64,000 bases of DNA from JAFAZJ01 sp050183765. GTDB taxonomy: Bacteria > Pseudomonadota > Alphaproteobacteria > Reyranellales > Reyranellaceae. The translations under genes were made by a program, and so were the position numbers. Below, piece after piece: positions 26,694-35,487 of the stretch (positions within the stretch are counted from its first letter, which is position 1; every line of letters starts with the position of its first letter). The DNA lies in assembly GCA_050183765.1 (NCBI GenBank), contig JBFXAZ010000011.1, forward strand, positions 13,240-77,239, given 5' to 3'. The notes beneath the pieces were generated by a model. It searched no databases, was not told the origin of the DNA, and worked only from the letters and a program-made list of their open reading frames with translations.

Positions 26694-27020
26694 TTACGCG
26701 GCGCGCGGCTTGGTCAGCCCCACGGGCACGCAGGTTCCCTCGGCGCAGCACTGCTCGACCATGTAGTCGACCAGGCTGCGCATCAGCTCGTAGTTGGCGT
26801 GGCAGATCAGCGTCGTGCCCTCGCGCGTCTGGCTCACCAGGCCGACGGTGATCAGCGACTTCAGGTGATGCGAGAGCGTCGAGGCGGCGATGTCGAGCCG
26901 ATCCTGCAGCCGGCCCACGGCCATGCCCTCGGCCCCCGCGCGCACCAGGGCGCGGAAGATCTTGAGGCGGGTGGGGTTGCCCAGGGCTTCGAGCCGGGCG
27001 GCTGCGTCGTCGAGCTTCAT
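26694..27020 (-). CDS. arsR: ArsR-family arsenic-responsive repressor
   Basis: A 108-residue winged-helix repressor. The DNA-binding helix is in LDIAASTLSHHLKSLITVGLVS, cut here as two adjoining parts at ASTLSHHL and KSLITVGLV. The C-terminal pair VEQCCAEGTCVP provides Cys residues for As(III), a C-terminal site type rather than the classical ELCVCDL site. It heads the ars cluster and has an operator-like motif 43 bases upstream of its start. Confidence 0.9.
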   Translation of the reverse strand: MKLDDAAARLEALGNPTRLKIFRALVRAGAEGMAVGRLQDRLDIAASTLSHHLKSLITVGLVSQTREGTTLICHANYELMRSLVDYMVEQCCAEGTCVPVGLTKPRAA

Positions 27021-27062
27021 GGACACCAATATAGGCCGCGGGCCGGCTGAGTCAAACTGTAT

Positions 27063-27081
27063 TTCCGGAATGATCGAAATA
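27063..27081. promoter_or_regulatory. ArsR operator-like motif upstream of arsR
   Basis: TTCCGGAATGATCGAAATA lies in the divergent spacer between arsR (minus) and the MFS gene at 27140 (plus). It includes the dyad ATTTC-N10-GAAAT when one flanking base is added. The position suits repression of both genes. See the paired copy at 26661. Confidence 0.6.
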
Positions 27082-27139
27082 ATGATAATGCCATCCAGCT
27101 GTCATCCGGCCATCACGCGCCGGGACGATTGGTGGGGCC

Positions 27140-28360
27140 ATGACCATCCTGCAGACAGGCGTCGCGCGCACGCTGCGTTCGCCCGTGACCTGGGCCGTCA
27201 ACGGGCTCGGCCTGTACGTGCTGCTGATGTACGGCATCACCTATTACGCCGTCAGCACCGCCGCGCCGCGCGTCGCCACCGGCTTCGGCGTGCCGGTCTC
27301 GGCGATCTTCGCGCTGCTCACGGCCTCCTTGCTGCTGACCGCGTTCCTGGCGCCGTTCTTCGGACGCTGGACGGACAGGATCGGCGCGGCCAGCGTCCTC
27401 ACCATCGGTGCGCTGGTGCGCAGCGCGGCGCTGGCGGCGATGGCACTGGCGCCGGACTACTGGATCTTCGCCGCCGCCTTCGTGGTCGTGCAGATCGCCG
27501 GCCAGCTCACCGAGTACGACGCCGCCTTCGCCGCCGCCGTCGACGTCGCCGGCGAGCGCAGCCGCGTGGCCATGAGCCAGATCACGCTGTGGGGCGGGCT
27601 GGCCTCGACCGCCTTCTGGCCGGCGACCGCATGGCTGCTCGACGTGATGTCATGGCGGAGCACCTTTCTGGTCTACGCCGCGCTCATGCTGGCGACCTGC
27701 CTGCCGATCGCGCTCCTGCTGCGCCGCCTGCGGCGCCAGGGCGCGACGAGCCGCACGGCGGCGCCCGCCGCGCCGGCCGATCCGGCGCCATCGATCCGCC
27801 GGCCGCCACCGCTGGCGCTGGTCGCCGTGGCATTCGCATTGGGCGGCATCGCCTACAACCTGCCGGTCCTGATGCTGCCGGTGCTGGAGGGCCTGGGGCT
27901 GGGCGTCGCCGCGGTCGCGGTCGGCATGCTGTTCGGCCCGTCGCAGACGGCCGGCCGCTTCGTCGACATGGTGGTCGGCACGCGCGCGCAGGCCACCACG
28001 GTGGCGCTGGTCGCGGCGGCCACCGTCGCCCTGGCCCTGCTGCTGCTGCTGCTCGCCGGCGGCGGCGTGTGGGCGGGGCTGGTCTTCGCCGTGCTGTTCG
28101 GTGCCGGGGCCGGCGTCGCCTACGTCACGCGCGGCAGCGTTGTGCTCCAGCTCTACGGCGCGGGCGGCTATGCCGGCCGGCTCGGCCGGCTGAGCTCGGT
28201 GCGGCTCGTGGTCGGGGCAGCGACGCCGTTCGTGCTGTCGCTGATCCTCGAGCGCTTCGGCGCCTGGCACGTCGTCGGCTTCTGCGCGCTGGCGGCGCTC
28301 CTGTCGGTCGTCTGCTTCGCCTGGCTGGCGCGCGCCGCGACCGTTCGGGCTTTTACTTGA
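27140..28360 (+). CDS. MFS transporter divergent from arsR
   Basis: A 406-residue, 12-helix major facilitator with the loop signature FFGRWTDRIGAASVLTIGA. It shares layout with the MFS at 35936. Its position opposite arsR across an ArsR-like operator suggests an arsenic-linked export role such as the ArsK type, but no substrate-specific motif is recognised. It overlaps the convergent gene at 28353 by eight bases. Confidence 0.75.
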   Translation: MTILQTGVARTLRSPVTWAVNGLGLYVLLMYGITYYAVSTAAPRVATGFGVPVSAIFALLTASLLLTAFLAPFFGRWTDRIGAASVLTIGALVRSAALAAMALAPDYWIFAAAFVVVQIAGQLTEYDAAFAAAVDVAGERSRVAMSQITLWGGLASTAFWPATAWLLDVMSWRSTFLVYAALMLATCLPIALLLRRLRRQGATSRTAAPAAPADPAPSIRRPPPLALVAVAFALGGIAYNLPVLMLPVLEGLGLGVAAVAVGMLFGPSQTAGRFVDMVVGTRAQATTVALVAAATVALALLLLLLAGGGVWAGLVFAVLFGAGAGVAYVTRGSVVLQLYGAGGYAGRLGRLSSVRLVVGAATPFVLSLILERFGAWHVVGFCALAALLSVVCFAWLARAATVRAFT

Positions 28361-29411
28361 ACCTGTCCGGCGAGGCGATTTTCACGAACTTGTCCTTGCC
28401 GCGATCGACGATGTCGAACTTGCCTTCCTCCGTTTTCCCCGTGGGCTTGCCCCAACGGTCCTTGATCATGTGCTGGCGCACACGCCAGAGGTTCGATTGC
28501 GGGCCGCCGTGCACCAAACCGGCCGACCGCGATTCGGAGAGGATGACCAGCGCTTCGCCCGGCAGGTATTGCAGCACGGCACCCACCATCGCGACGTGGT
28601 GATAGGAGCCGTCGTTGAACGCCACGATGTCGTCGGCCTTGATGTCGCCGACCGTCTTGCGGTTGTGCGCCTCCTTGCTGACGTACGCCTCCTCGGTGGT
28701 CTGGGAGGTGACGGAGAGGGCGGGAAACTTGGCTTTGAGATAGAGGCCGGTGAAACCGTTGCAGTCGACGCCGAGATAGTCGTCGACCATCGTCTGCAGG
28801 TCATCGACGGCATACTCGTGTGTTTCCTTCGCCTCCTTCTTGCCGATCTTGGCGCGCACGGTGCTGAGCCCCAGGACCTCGCTACAGAGCACGATCCAGA
28901 TCTGCAGCAGCTCGATCGTACGGGCCATCATGCGCGGCGAGCCCTTGCCGTTGAAGCTGGCGTTGACCTCTCCCCAGCCGACCGAGAGCAGGGTCCTGCC
29001 GTCCTTGCTGATCGTCAGCGTGCGGTCGCGGCTGTCGACGTCGAGATGACCTTTCAGCATCCCGGGCAGCCCGAACAGGAGGATGTCCTTGAGCCCGAGG
29101 CGAACCTTCGCCGAGTTGCCGGCGCGATTGTCGAGGCGGGTGTTGGCGTACTCGCGCACAGTCACGGTAATCGTGTCGGCGGTCCGCTGGAGCTTGCCCG
29201 CGGTCCCCCGGTACCGCGGAACTTCGATGGTGTGAAAGGCGCTGGCGTAGAGCATGGCGTTGCCCACGTGCAGGGCGCCGCGCTCGGCGAGTTCCATGAT
29301 CGAGTCGCCTGCAGCGCTTGCTGCCTCGCCGATCAGGTTCGGCACCGTCGTGAGTGCCTGGGTCGTGAGGTCCAGCACGGAGTCAGCACCGGCGCGCTTC
29401 GGTGTGGCCAT
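28353..29411 (-). CDS. Hypothetical protein with NlpC/P60- or CHAP-like C-terminal half
   Basis: A 352-residue protein without a signal peptide. The N-terminal 160 residues look beta-rich and are unknown. The C-terminal half has a Cys in VDDYLGVDCNGFTGLYLKA (near residue 217) and a His in DGSYHHVAMVGAVL (near residue 268), the order and spacing of the Cys-His pair of NlpC/P60 or CHAP hydrolases. The active-site reading is inference. It lies next to the Fic and restriction genes, in a defence-like neighbourhood. Confidence 0.55.
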   Translation of the reverse strand: MATPKRAGADSVLDLTTQALTTVPNLIGEAASAAGDSIMELAERGALHVGNAMLYASAFHTIEVPRYRGTAGKLQRTADTITVTVREYANTRLDNRAGNSAKVRLGLKDILLFGLPGMLKGHLDVDSRDRTLTISKDGRTLLSVGWGEVNASFNGKGSPRMMARTIELLQIWIVLCSEVLGLSTVRAKIGKKEAKETHEYAVDDLQTMVDDYLGVDCNGFTGLYLKAKFPALSVTSQTTEEAYVSKEAHNRKTVGDIKADDIVAFNDGSYHHVAMVGAVLQYLPGEALVILSESRSAGLVHGGPQSNLWRVRQHMIKDRWGKPTGKTEEGKFDIVDRGKDKFVKIASPDRFK

Positions 29412-29554
29412 CGGTACCTCCCTGCATCGGACGGCGCGGCGCGTCTCCTGACGCTGACCCGGCGACCGAGTTTCGGTCCAGTCAGATTGTCGTCAGCTTG
29501 TGGAATTGGCAAGGCCGCCGCCGTGGCTGGTTGGCGCGGTCCGCGTGCGCCTGA

Positions 29555-30634
29555 TCAGGCCGGCCCATACCACGCGCCGCGTCCGGCGCCGTGCAGGGTG
29601 AGATGGCCCCGCTCGACCAGCGCCTTCAGGTGATCCTTGATCGTGTGGCGGCTGACGCCGCTGGCCCGCACGGCCTCGGCCACGGTGATCCGGCCATGCT
29701 CGCGCACCAGGTCGAGGATGCGCACCGACAGGTCGGGCAGGGCGGCGAGCATCACCCGCTCGCGTTCCATCTTCTTCTCGAGGCGCCGCTTCTGCTCCCG
29801 AAGGGCGCGCAGGAAGAAATTCAGCCACGGGTTCCAGTCCGGCGCCGGCGTGCGGATGGTCGACTGGGTCCGTCGCAGCGACAGGTAGTAGGCTTCCTTG
29901 CTGCGCTCGATCACGCTCTCCAGCGAGCTGTAGGGCACATAGGCATAGCCCGCCCGCAGCAGCAGCAGCGTCGTCAGGATGCGCGACAGGCGGCCGTTGC
30001 CGTCCTGGAAGGGATGGATCTCGAGGAACACCACGGCGAAGACCGCGATGACCAGCAGCGGATGCAGGCTTGCGTCCTTCTCCTGCTCGGCCATCCATTC
30101 GACCAGCTCGGCCATGCGGCGCGGCGTGTCGAAGGGCGTGGCGGTCTCGAACACGACACCGAGGCTGCGGCCTTGCTCGTCGAAGGCCTCGACGTGATTG
30201 GGCAGGGTCTTGTAGGAGCCGCGATGCCGCTCGTCCTTGGTCGAGTGGATCAGCAGGTCGCGATGGAGCTGGCGGATATGGTTCTCCGTCGGCGGCATCG
30301 CGTCATGGGCGTCGAAGATCGTCTCCATCACCGCGGCGTAGCCGGCGACCTCCTGCTCGTCGCGCGTGGCGAAGGCGCCGACGCGGATACCCGCCAGCAG
30401 CGTCTCGACCTCCCGGTCGCTGAGCCGGGCACCCTCGATGCGCGTGGAGGAGCCGACGCTCTCGATCGTGGCGACGCGGCGCAGGCTCGACAGGCGCTCC
30501 GGCGCGATCCGTCCAATCGCCCGCCAGGCGCCCTTGAACTCGTCGATCTCGGCGACCAGCGACAGCATTTCCGGCGTGATGTGGAGCGTCGAAGTCTTGA
30601 GCGCCATGCCATTAATCCATCCATTTTCATCCAT
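29555..30634 (-). CDS. Fic-domain protein with N-terminal inhibitory motif and C-terminal HTH
   Basis: A 359-residue Fic protein that should transfer AMP or a similar nucleotide group to a hydroxyl residue of a target. The catalytic HPFQDGNGR is at about residues 205-213. An inhibitory helix motif of the S/TxxxE(G/N) type, SSTRIEG at 62-68, precedes it in cis. The C-terminal 60 residues (LVREHGRITVAEAVRASG...HTIKDHLKALVE) form a winged helix-turn-helix. The start may be M1 at 30634 or M10 at 30607. The upstream DNA carries repeated TGGATGGA units. Confidence 0.88.
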   Translation of the reverse strand: MDENGWINGMALKTSTLHITPEMLSLVAEIDEFKGAWRAIGRIAPERLSSLRRVATIESVGSSTRIEGARLSDREVETLLAGIRVGAFATRDEQEVAGYAAVMETIFDAHDAMPPTENHIRQLHRDLLIHSTKDERHRGSYKTLPNHVEAFDEQGRSLGVVFETATPFDTPRRMAELVEWMAEQEKDASLHPLLVIAVFAVVFLEIHPFQDGNGRLSRILTTLLLLRAGYAYVPYSSLESVIERSKEAYYLSLRRTQSTIRTPAPDWNPWLNFFLRALREQKRRLEKKMERERVMLAALPDLSVRILDLVREHGRITVAEAVRASGVSRHTIKDHLKALVERGHLTLHGAGRGAWYGPA

Positions 30635-30681
30635 TTATAGCGGCGATTCCATCCAATTGTCCATCTAATTCCATCCAATTA
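30611..30681. repeat. Short iterated CCATCCA/TCCATC repeats upstream of fic
   Basis: This stretch contains repeated TCCATCCATT, TCCATCCAATT and TCCATCTAATT units, the last three spaced about 10-15 bases apart. It covers the fic start and upstream region. The spacing suggests repeated binding sites, perhaps for the HTH domain of the Fic protein itself; this is inference. Confidence 0.5.
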
Positions 30682-30923
30682 ACCTCGGGCGTCGCTCTTG
30701 CAAAAATAAGCCAAACCTCTCCCAAAGGTCGTGTATCTCGCGCCCGGTGGTGCTTTGGTGGTGACACGATCCAACCCGACGCGCAGCGGTCACGTCGGCC
30801 TACTGCTTTCGTCAGTGGCTCTCGTCGCGGGAAAAGTCATAGCAAGGTGTTTGGTATATTGATGAGAACAATGGCCGTCGGACGGGCAATCTGGCGGCGG
30901 GGTGCAAGGGGAAGACAAGCTGA
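30635..30923. other. Spacer between fic and mod genes
   Basis: About 290 bases between the divergent fic and mod genes. Apart from the CCATCCA repeats at 30611-30681, no gene is seen. The promoters for both directions must lie here. The second half (30820-30890) is AT-richer than the surroundings. Confidence 0.5.
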
Positions 30924-32465
30924 ATGCCCATCTTGAGTTGGCTCTCCCGCGACGAGGATATTCGTGCCGCCGGCCGCGTTCCCTATCGCTTGTTGGAGGA
31001 GGTGCCTTCGCTGTCGGCTGGCGACTCGCAGGCCGAGAATCTGCTGATCCAAGGTGACAATCTGGAAGCGCTCAAAGCGCTGCTGCCCTTTTACGCGGGG
31101 CAGGTGAAATGCATCTACATCGACCCACCCTACAACACCCGCTCGGCGTTCGAGCACTACGACGACAATCTTGAGCACTCGCAATGGCTGGCGATGATGT
31201 GGCCGCGGTTGGAGCTGCTGCGCGAGTTGCTGGCGGAGGACGGTTCGATCTGGGTTTCGATCGACGACAATGAAGGTCACTATCTAAAAGTCACTATGGA
31301 TGAGGTATTCGGGCGAAAGAACTTCATTACGAATGTAATTTGGAGGAAGAATTACTCACCCAAGTCAAGTGCACGCCATTTCTCAGAGGATCACGATCAC
31401 ATACTCGTCTATGCCCGCAACGGAGACGTTTGGACACCAAATCCAATGCCAAGGACCGAGAAGCAAGACAAGGCTTACAAAAATCCAGATGGAGATCCAA
31501 GAGGCCCTTGGAAGACTAGCGATCTATCAGCTCGCAATTTCTATAGCCTCGGAAAGTACGAGATCACGACTCCAAGCGGGCGGCTGATCGAAGGACCACC
31601 CGGAGGGAATTACTGGCGCGTATCAAAGGAGAACTTCTGGAGACTGGATGCCGACAATCGGATCTGGTGGGGAAAGAACAAAGATGCAATCCCCCAGATC
31701 AAGCGATTCCTTTCCGAGGTGAAGCAAGGCGTGACGCCTCAAACGCTCTGGTCGTATGAGGATGTAGGGCACACACAAGAAGCAAAACAGGAGATCCTCT
31801 CGCTATTCTCTTCCGATGTGTTCATCACGCCAAAGCCTGAACGTCTCTTAGAAAGGGTTATCCACCTCGCAACCAAGCCCGGTGATATGGTGCTCGACTC
31901 CTTCCTCGGGTCCGGTACCACGACCGCCGTCGCGCACAAGATGGCACGGCGTTGGATCGGCATCGAAATGGGCGAGCATGCGGTTACGCATTGTGGACCT
32001 CGGCTGAACAAGGTCATCGAGGGAGAGCAAGGCGGCATTTCCCAATCTGTCGGCTGGAAGGGTGGTGGCGGATTTCGCTTTTGCCGCCTTGGCGCGCCGG
32101 TCTTTGACGAACAAGGCTCCATCCGTTCAGACATCCGGTTCCCGGTTCTTGCCGCGCATGTATGGTTTAGCGAGACCGCCAAGCCCTGGAAGGCGACCAA
32201 GGCGACACCCTTTCTCGGTATTCAGGACGGCCGTGCGTTTGCGCTGCTCTACAACGGCGTGCTCGGCGACAAGCGTCCCGATGGCGGCAACGTGCTGACG
32301 CGCACGACGCTGGGGCTGGTCATCAAAGCGATCCGGGCGAAGGACGCCAAGTTCTCCGGGCCGATCACGATCTATGGCGAGCAGTCGCGTCTAGCCGCGT
32401 CGACGCTTGAGCGGGAGGGCGTGACGTTCAAGCAGACGCCCTACGACGTCAAGGCGCGACGGTAG
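30924..32465 (+). CDS. mod: Type III restriction-modification DNA methyltransferase (Mod)
   Basis: A 513-residue beta-class adenine/cytosine N-methyltransferase. The catalytic motif IV is IYIDPPYNT (DPPY at residues 67-70), and the SAM motif I, DSFLGSGTTTAVAH, comes late (near residue 328), the order of beta-class enzymes. The target-recognition part between them (about residues 120-300) is visibly AT-richer than the ends, as if exchanged. The Res gene follows after eight bases. Mod alone protects DNA, and Mod plus Res cuts it. Confidence 0.9.
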   Translation: MPILSWLSRDEDIRAAGRVPYRLLEEVPSLSAGDSQAENLLIQGDNLEALKALLPFYAGQVKCIYIDPPYNTRSAFEHYDDNLEHSQWLAMMWPRLELLRELLAEDGSIWVSIDDNEGHYLKVTMDEVFGRKNFITNVIWRKNYSPKSSARHFSEDHDHILVYARNGDVWTPNPMPRTEKQDKAYKNPDGDPRGPWKTSDLSARNFYSLGKYEITTPSGRLIEGPPGGNYWRVSKENFWRLDADNRIWWGKNKDAIPQIKRFLSEVKQGVTPQTLWSYEDVGHTQEAKQEILSLFSSDVFITPKPERLLERVIHLATKPGDMVLDSFLGSGTTTAVAHKMARRWIGIEMGEHAVTHCGPRLNKVIEGEQGGISQSVGWKGGGGFRFCRLGAPVFDEQGSIRSDIRFPVLAAHVWFSETAKPWKATKATPFLGIQDGRAFALLYNGVLGDKRPDGGNVLTRTTLGLVIKAIRAKDAKFSGPITIYGEQSRLAASTLEREGVTFKQTPYDVKARR

Positions 32466-32473
32466 GGGCGGCC

Positions 32474-35134
32474 ATGAACCTCAAGCCATACCAGGCCGAA
32501 ACCCTCGCCGTTCTGCGCCGCTTCCTGGAGGAGGCACGCGTTGCCGGACCGGACAACGCCTACCGCACCATTACGGCTGAGCCGGAACAGGCGAGGCGTC
32601 TCGGCCAGTATCGCACCGACTACAAGCCCCTCGATGGTTTGCCGGGCATGCCATACGTCTGCCTCCGGCTTCCGACAGGCGGCGGGAAGACGATCCTCGC
32701 CGCACACGCCGTCGGCGTGGCGCGCGACGCCTGGATGGAGAAGGACTATCCGCTGGTCCTGTGGTTGGTCCCGTCGAATACCATCCGCCAGCAGACCGTC
32801 GAGGCCTTGAAGAACCCGCGCCACGCGTATCGCCAGGCGCTCGACGACACGTTTGAAGGTCGGGTGCGCGTCTTCGACATCGCCGACTTCACGACGATCC
32901 GGCCGCACGACATCCGCGACAACGCCTGCATTGTCGTCGGCACCATCCAGACCCTGCGGGTGAGTAACACCGAAGGCCGCAAGGTCTATGCCCACAACGA
33001 GAATCTGGAACCCCATTTCAGCGTCGTGCCCGGATCGACCGCCGGCCTGGAGCAGCGCGACGGATCGACCGACAAAGTCGGCGATCCACGGTTCTCCTTC
33101 GCCAATCTGCTGCACATCCACCGCCCCCTGATGATTGTCGACGAGGCGCATGGCGCGGTCACGGGGCTGACGCGCGAGATGCAGGCCCGGGTCAATCCCT
33201 GCGCCATTGTCGAGTTCACGGCCACGCCGCGGTTCAACTCGAACATCCTGCACAGCGTCACCGCGCAAGAGTTGAAGGCGGCCGAGATGGTCAAGCTGCC
33301 CATCGTCCTGGCGGAACACGACAACTGGCAGCTTGCAGTCAATGGGGCGGTTGTCAGCCGCGCCGCGCTGGCGGAAGCGGCGAAGAACGAGGTGGACTAC
33401 ATCCGTCCGATCGTCCTGTTCCAGGCGCAGCCGCGCAATCAGGAGGTCACGGCCGAGGCGCTGAAGAAGCACCTCATGGACGCCGAGCAGATTCCCGAAG
33501 AGCGCATTGCCATCGCCACCGGCGATCAGCGGGAACTCGATGGCATCGATCTGTTCGATCGCGAGTGTCCGATCGAGTACGTCATCACCGTCGAGGCGCT
33601 CAAGGAAGGCTGGGACTGTTCGTTTGCCTATGTGTTCTGCTCCGTGCAGCGCATCCAGAGTGCGACCGATGTCGAACAGTTGCTCGGTCGGGTGTTGCGG
33701 ATGCCCTATGCGCGGCGACGCAAGACAGACACATTGAATCGAGCTTTTGCACACGTCTCCGAGCCCTCGTTCGGCGCGGCCGCGTCTTCGCTGACCGACA
33801 AGCTGGTCGGCATGGGTTTCGACGAGGAGGAGGCGAGCGACGCCATCGCCCCCGCACAGCGACACACTGACCACACAGGCCAGCTCGCCCCCCCACCGAA
33901 CCCCGTGCCCGTCTTTCGCCGCACGCTCCCCGAGACTGCCGACATCATGGCTGTGCTGGCCGAGGTCGCGAAGGCCGACGGCCTCGCGACTGTCGAGAAG
34001 GGCGACGGCGTTCTGACGATCGCGATCTCGGGGCCACTCGCGCCAAGTGTCGAGGCGGCGATCGCCGCCGCACTTCCCGACAGCGAGCGCAAGGAGCTCT
34101 CAGAAGCGGCGCGGGCCTATCGTGCCGAGGTCGAGTCGCGGTTGTCGCCGGCCGATCGAGGCGAAGTGTTCCGTGCCGGGCGCCTTGTCACCGAGGTTCA
34201 GGGCGAGTTCGTTTTCGCCGATACGGACGTGCTCATCGAGGATCATGCCTGGTCGCTGACATCGCACCCGGTCCGTTTGAGCGAGGTGGCCTTCTCGATC
34301 CGCGAGACGGCGCGAAGCTTCGAGATCGACCTCGACGGCCAGCACATCGTGTATCAGTACGCCGGCGAAGACGAGCAGCGTGCGCTGGAGGTCGACGTCG
34401 AGGGGTGGTCCCCTGCGAGTCTCGCACTCTGGCTGGCGCGGCAGTTGCGGCAGGACGACATTCACCCGAACGATCTCCAACGATGGCTGACCGACTGCGT
34501 CGGCCATCTCGTGAGCGTGCGGCACATCCACATTGCGGCTCTCATGCGTGCGAAGTTCATTCTCGCGCGCAAGCTGCGGGAGCGAATTATTGCAGCGCGG
34601 CTGGCCGAACGGGGTGAGGTTTATCAGCGATACCTGTTCGCGCCTGAGGCAAAGGTCGACGTATCGTTCGACAACGGCTTCGATTTTCGGCAGGGCATAT
34701 ATGCGGACGTGAAGAAGCACCGCGCAGGCCGATGGAAACCTGCCAAGCACTTCCTCGGGCCGGACAATGTTCCCGCCTTCGACGGTGCCACCCAGGGCGA
34801 GGAGTTTCAGTGTGCCCAGGTGATCGACAGCCTGCCGAGCGTGCGATTCTGGCTGCGCAATGTCGCGAAGCACCCGGATTCGTTCTGGCTGCCGACCGTC
34901 GCCGGCCGGTTCTACCCGGACTTCGTGGCGGTACTGACCGATGGTCGCCAGATGGTGATTGAGTACAAGGGCGCGCTTCTGGCGGCGCCAGGTTCGGACG
35001 ACACGGACGAGAAGCGCGCCATCGGATTGCGGTGGGAGCAGGTCAGCAAGGGCAAGGGGCTATTTCTGACAGTTGAGAAGAGGATCGGCGACCGCGATAT
35101 GCGTGGTCAATTGCTCGATAAGATTGGGCGTTAG
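32474..35134 (+). CDS. res: Type III restriction enzyme Res subunit (DEAD-like helicase and nuclease)
   Basis: An 886-residue motor-nuclease. Walker A is LPTGGGKTILAA (residues 67-78), the Walker B/DEAH box is MIVDEAHGAVTG near 220, and the late helicase motif is VEQLLGRVLRMPYARRR near 400. The C-terminus has a PD-(D/E)xK-type site, FYPDFVAVL then MVIEYKGALL, near residues 812-832. The length and order match type III Res proteins. It forms an operon with mod. Confidence 0.9.
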   Translation: MNLKPYQAETLAVLRRFLEEARVAGPDNAYRTITAEPEQARRLGQYRTDYKPLDGLPGMPYVCLRLPTGGGKTILAAHAVGVARDAWMEKDYPLVLWLVPSNTIRQQTVEALKNPRHAYRQALDDTFEGRVRVFDIADFTTIRPHDIRDNACIVVGTIQTLRVSNTEGRKVYAHNENLEPHFSVVPGSTAGLEQRDGSTDKVGDPRFSFANLLHIHRPLMIVDEAHGAVTGLTREMQARVNPCAIVEFTATPRFNSNILHSVTAQELKAAEMVKLPIVLAEHDNWQLAVNGAVVSRAALAEAAKNEVDYIRPIVLFQAQPRNQEVTAEALKKHLMDAEQIPEERIAIATGDQRELDGIDLFDRECPIEYVITVEALKEGWDCSFAYVFCSVQRIQSATDVEQLLGRVLRMPYARRRKTDTLNRAFAHVSEPSFGAAASSLTDKLVGMGFDEEEASDAIAPAQRHTDHTGQLAPPPNPVPVFRRTLPETADIMAVLAEVAKADGLATVEKGDGVLTIAISGPLAPSVEAAIAAALPDSERKELSEAARAYRAEVESRLSPADRGEVFRAGRLVTEVQGEFVFADTDVLIEDHAWSLTSHPVRLSEVAFSIRETARSFEIDLDGQHIVYQYAGEDEQRALEVDVEGWSPASLALWLARQLRQDDIHPNDLQRWLTDCVGHLVSVRHIHIAALMRAKFILARKLRERIIAARLAERGEVYQRYLFAPEAKVDVSFDNGFDFRQGIYADVKKHRAGRWKPAKHFLGPDNVPAFDGATQGEEFQCAQVIDSLPSVRFWLRNVAKHPDSFWLPTVAGRFYPDFVAVLTDGRQMVIEYKGALLAAPGSDDTDEKRAIGLRWEQVSKGKGLFLTVEKRIGDRDMRGQLLDKIGR

Positions 35135-35144
35135 CTCTTTTCGC

Positions 35145-35194
35145 CGACCACCGTAGGGGCGGAAATCACGCGGCCGAGGCGAGGGCGGTAGAAT
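35145..35194 (+). promoter_or_regulatory. Conserved phage-type promoter, site 1
   Basis: CGAC at 35145, TAGGGGCGGAAAT at 35154-35166 and TAGAAT at 35189-35194. The spacing is the same as in the other seven sites. An ATG at 35200 lies five bases beyond the -10 box. It starts just after the res stop codon. Confidence 0.8.
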
Positions 35195-35199
35195 GGAGC

Positions 35200-35487
35200 A
35201 TGGCTCTGCCTTGCCCTCCTGCCAGCCGCCAAGCTTCGTCGCTCATCGCCGTTCAGTCGGCCGATTCGCACGCGCGGCAGCCATGGAAAACCATCGCTAT
35301 CGGCGCTATTTCGACCGGACCATGTGAAACCATAGCATTCCGAGGATTCTCGCCGAAACCATGGCAAACCATGGCAGTCGGCATTCCCGCCAGACCATGG
35401 CAAACCATAGCAATCGACCCATCGCCGAGCCCATTGCAAACCATGGCAATCGGTGCAGCCTGCGGTGCATGCCCACGCTCTATCTGA
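35200..35487 (+). CDS. Leaderless repeat-encoded protein (PWQTIAI repeats)
   Basis: A 95-residue frame whose ATG sits five bases after the site 1 -10 box, so it would be translated from a leaderless transcript. Residues 30-88 consist of five 12-13 residue repeats: PWKTIAIG, PCETIAF, PWQTMAVG, PWQTIAID and PLQTMAIG followed by variable residues. No ribosome-binding site is seen. It overlaps the kinase start at 35469. It could instead be a non-coding repeat, since other frames also read through as repeats. It is not recognised. Confidence 0.4.
   Translation: MALPCPPASRQASSLIAVQSADSHARQPWKTIAIGAISTGPCETIAFRGFSPKPWQTMAVGIPARPWQTIAIDPSPSPLQTMAIGAACGACPRSI
35281..35460. repeat. Five-unit degenerate tandem repeat, 36-39 bp period
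   Basis: The core CCATGGCAAACCATRGCAAT is repeated five times with variants. The second CCAT of each unit starts at 35291, 35330, 35369, 35405 and 35441, giving steps of 39, 39, 36 and 36 bases, all multiples of three. The units have diverged, and the stretches between cores are short and share a CGGC-type ending. It is not a CRISPR array. Confidence 0.8.

Noticed and set aside
30837..31280. Minus-strand ORF opposite the mod start
   Set aside because: It is antisense to a conserved methyltransferase region and lacks a domain or ribosome-binding site.
35281..35460. CRISPR array
   Set aside because: The five units are degenerate, the intervening segments resemble each other, and no cas gene is nearby.
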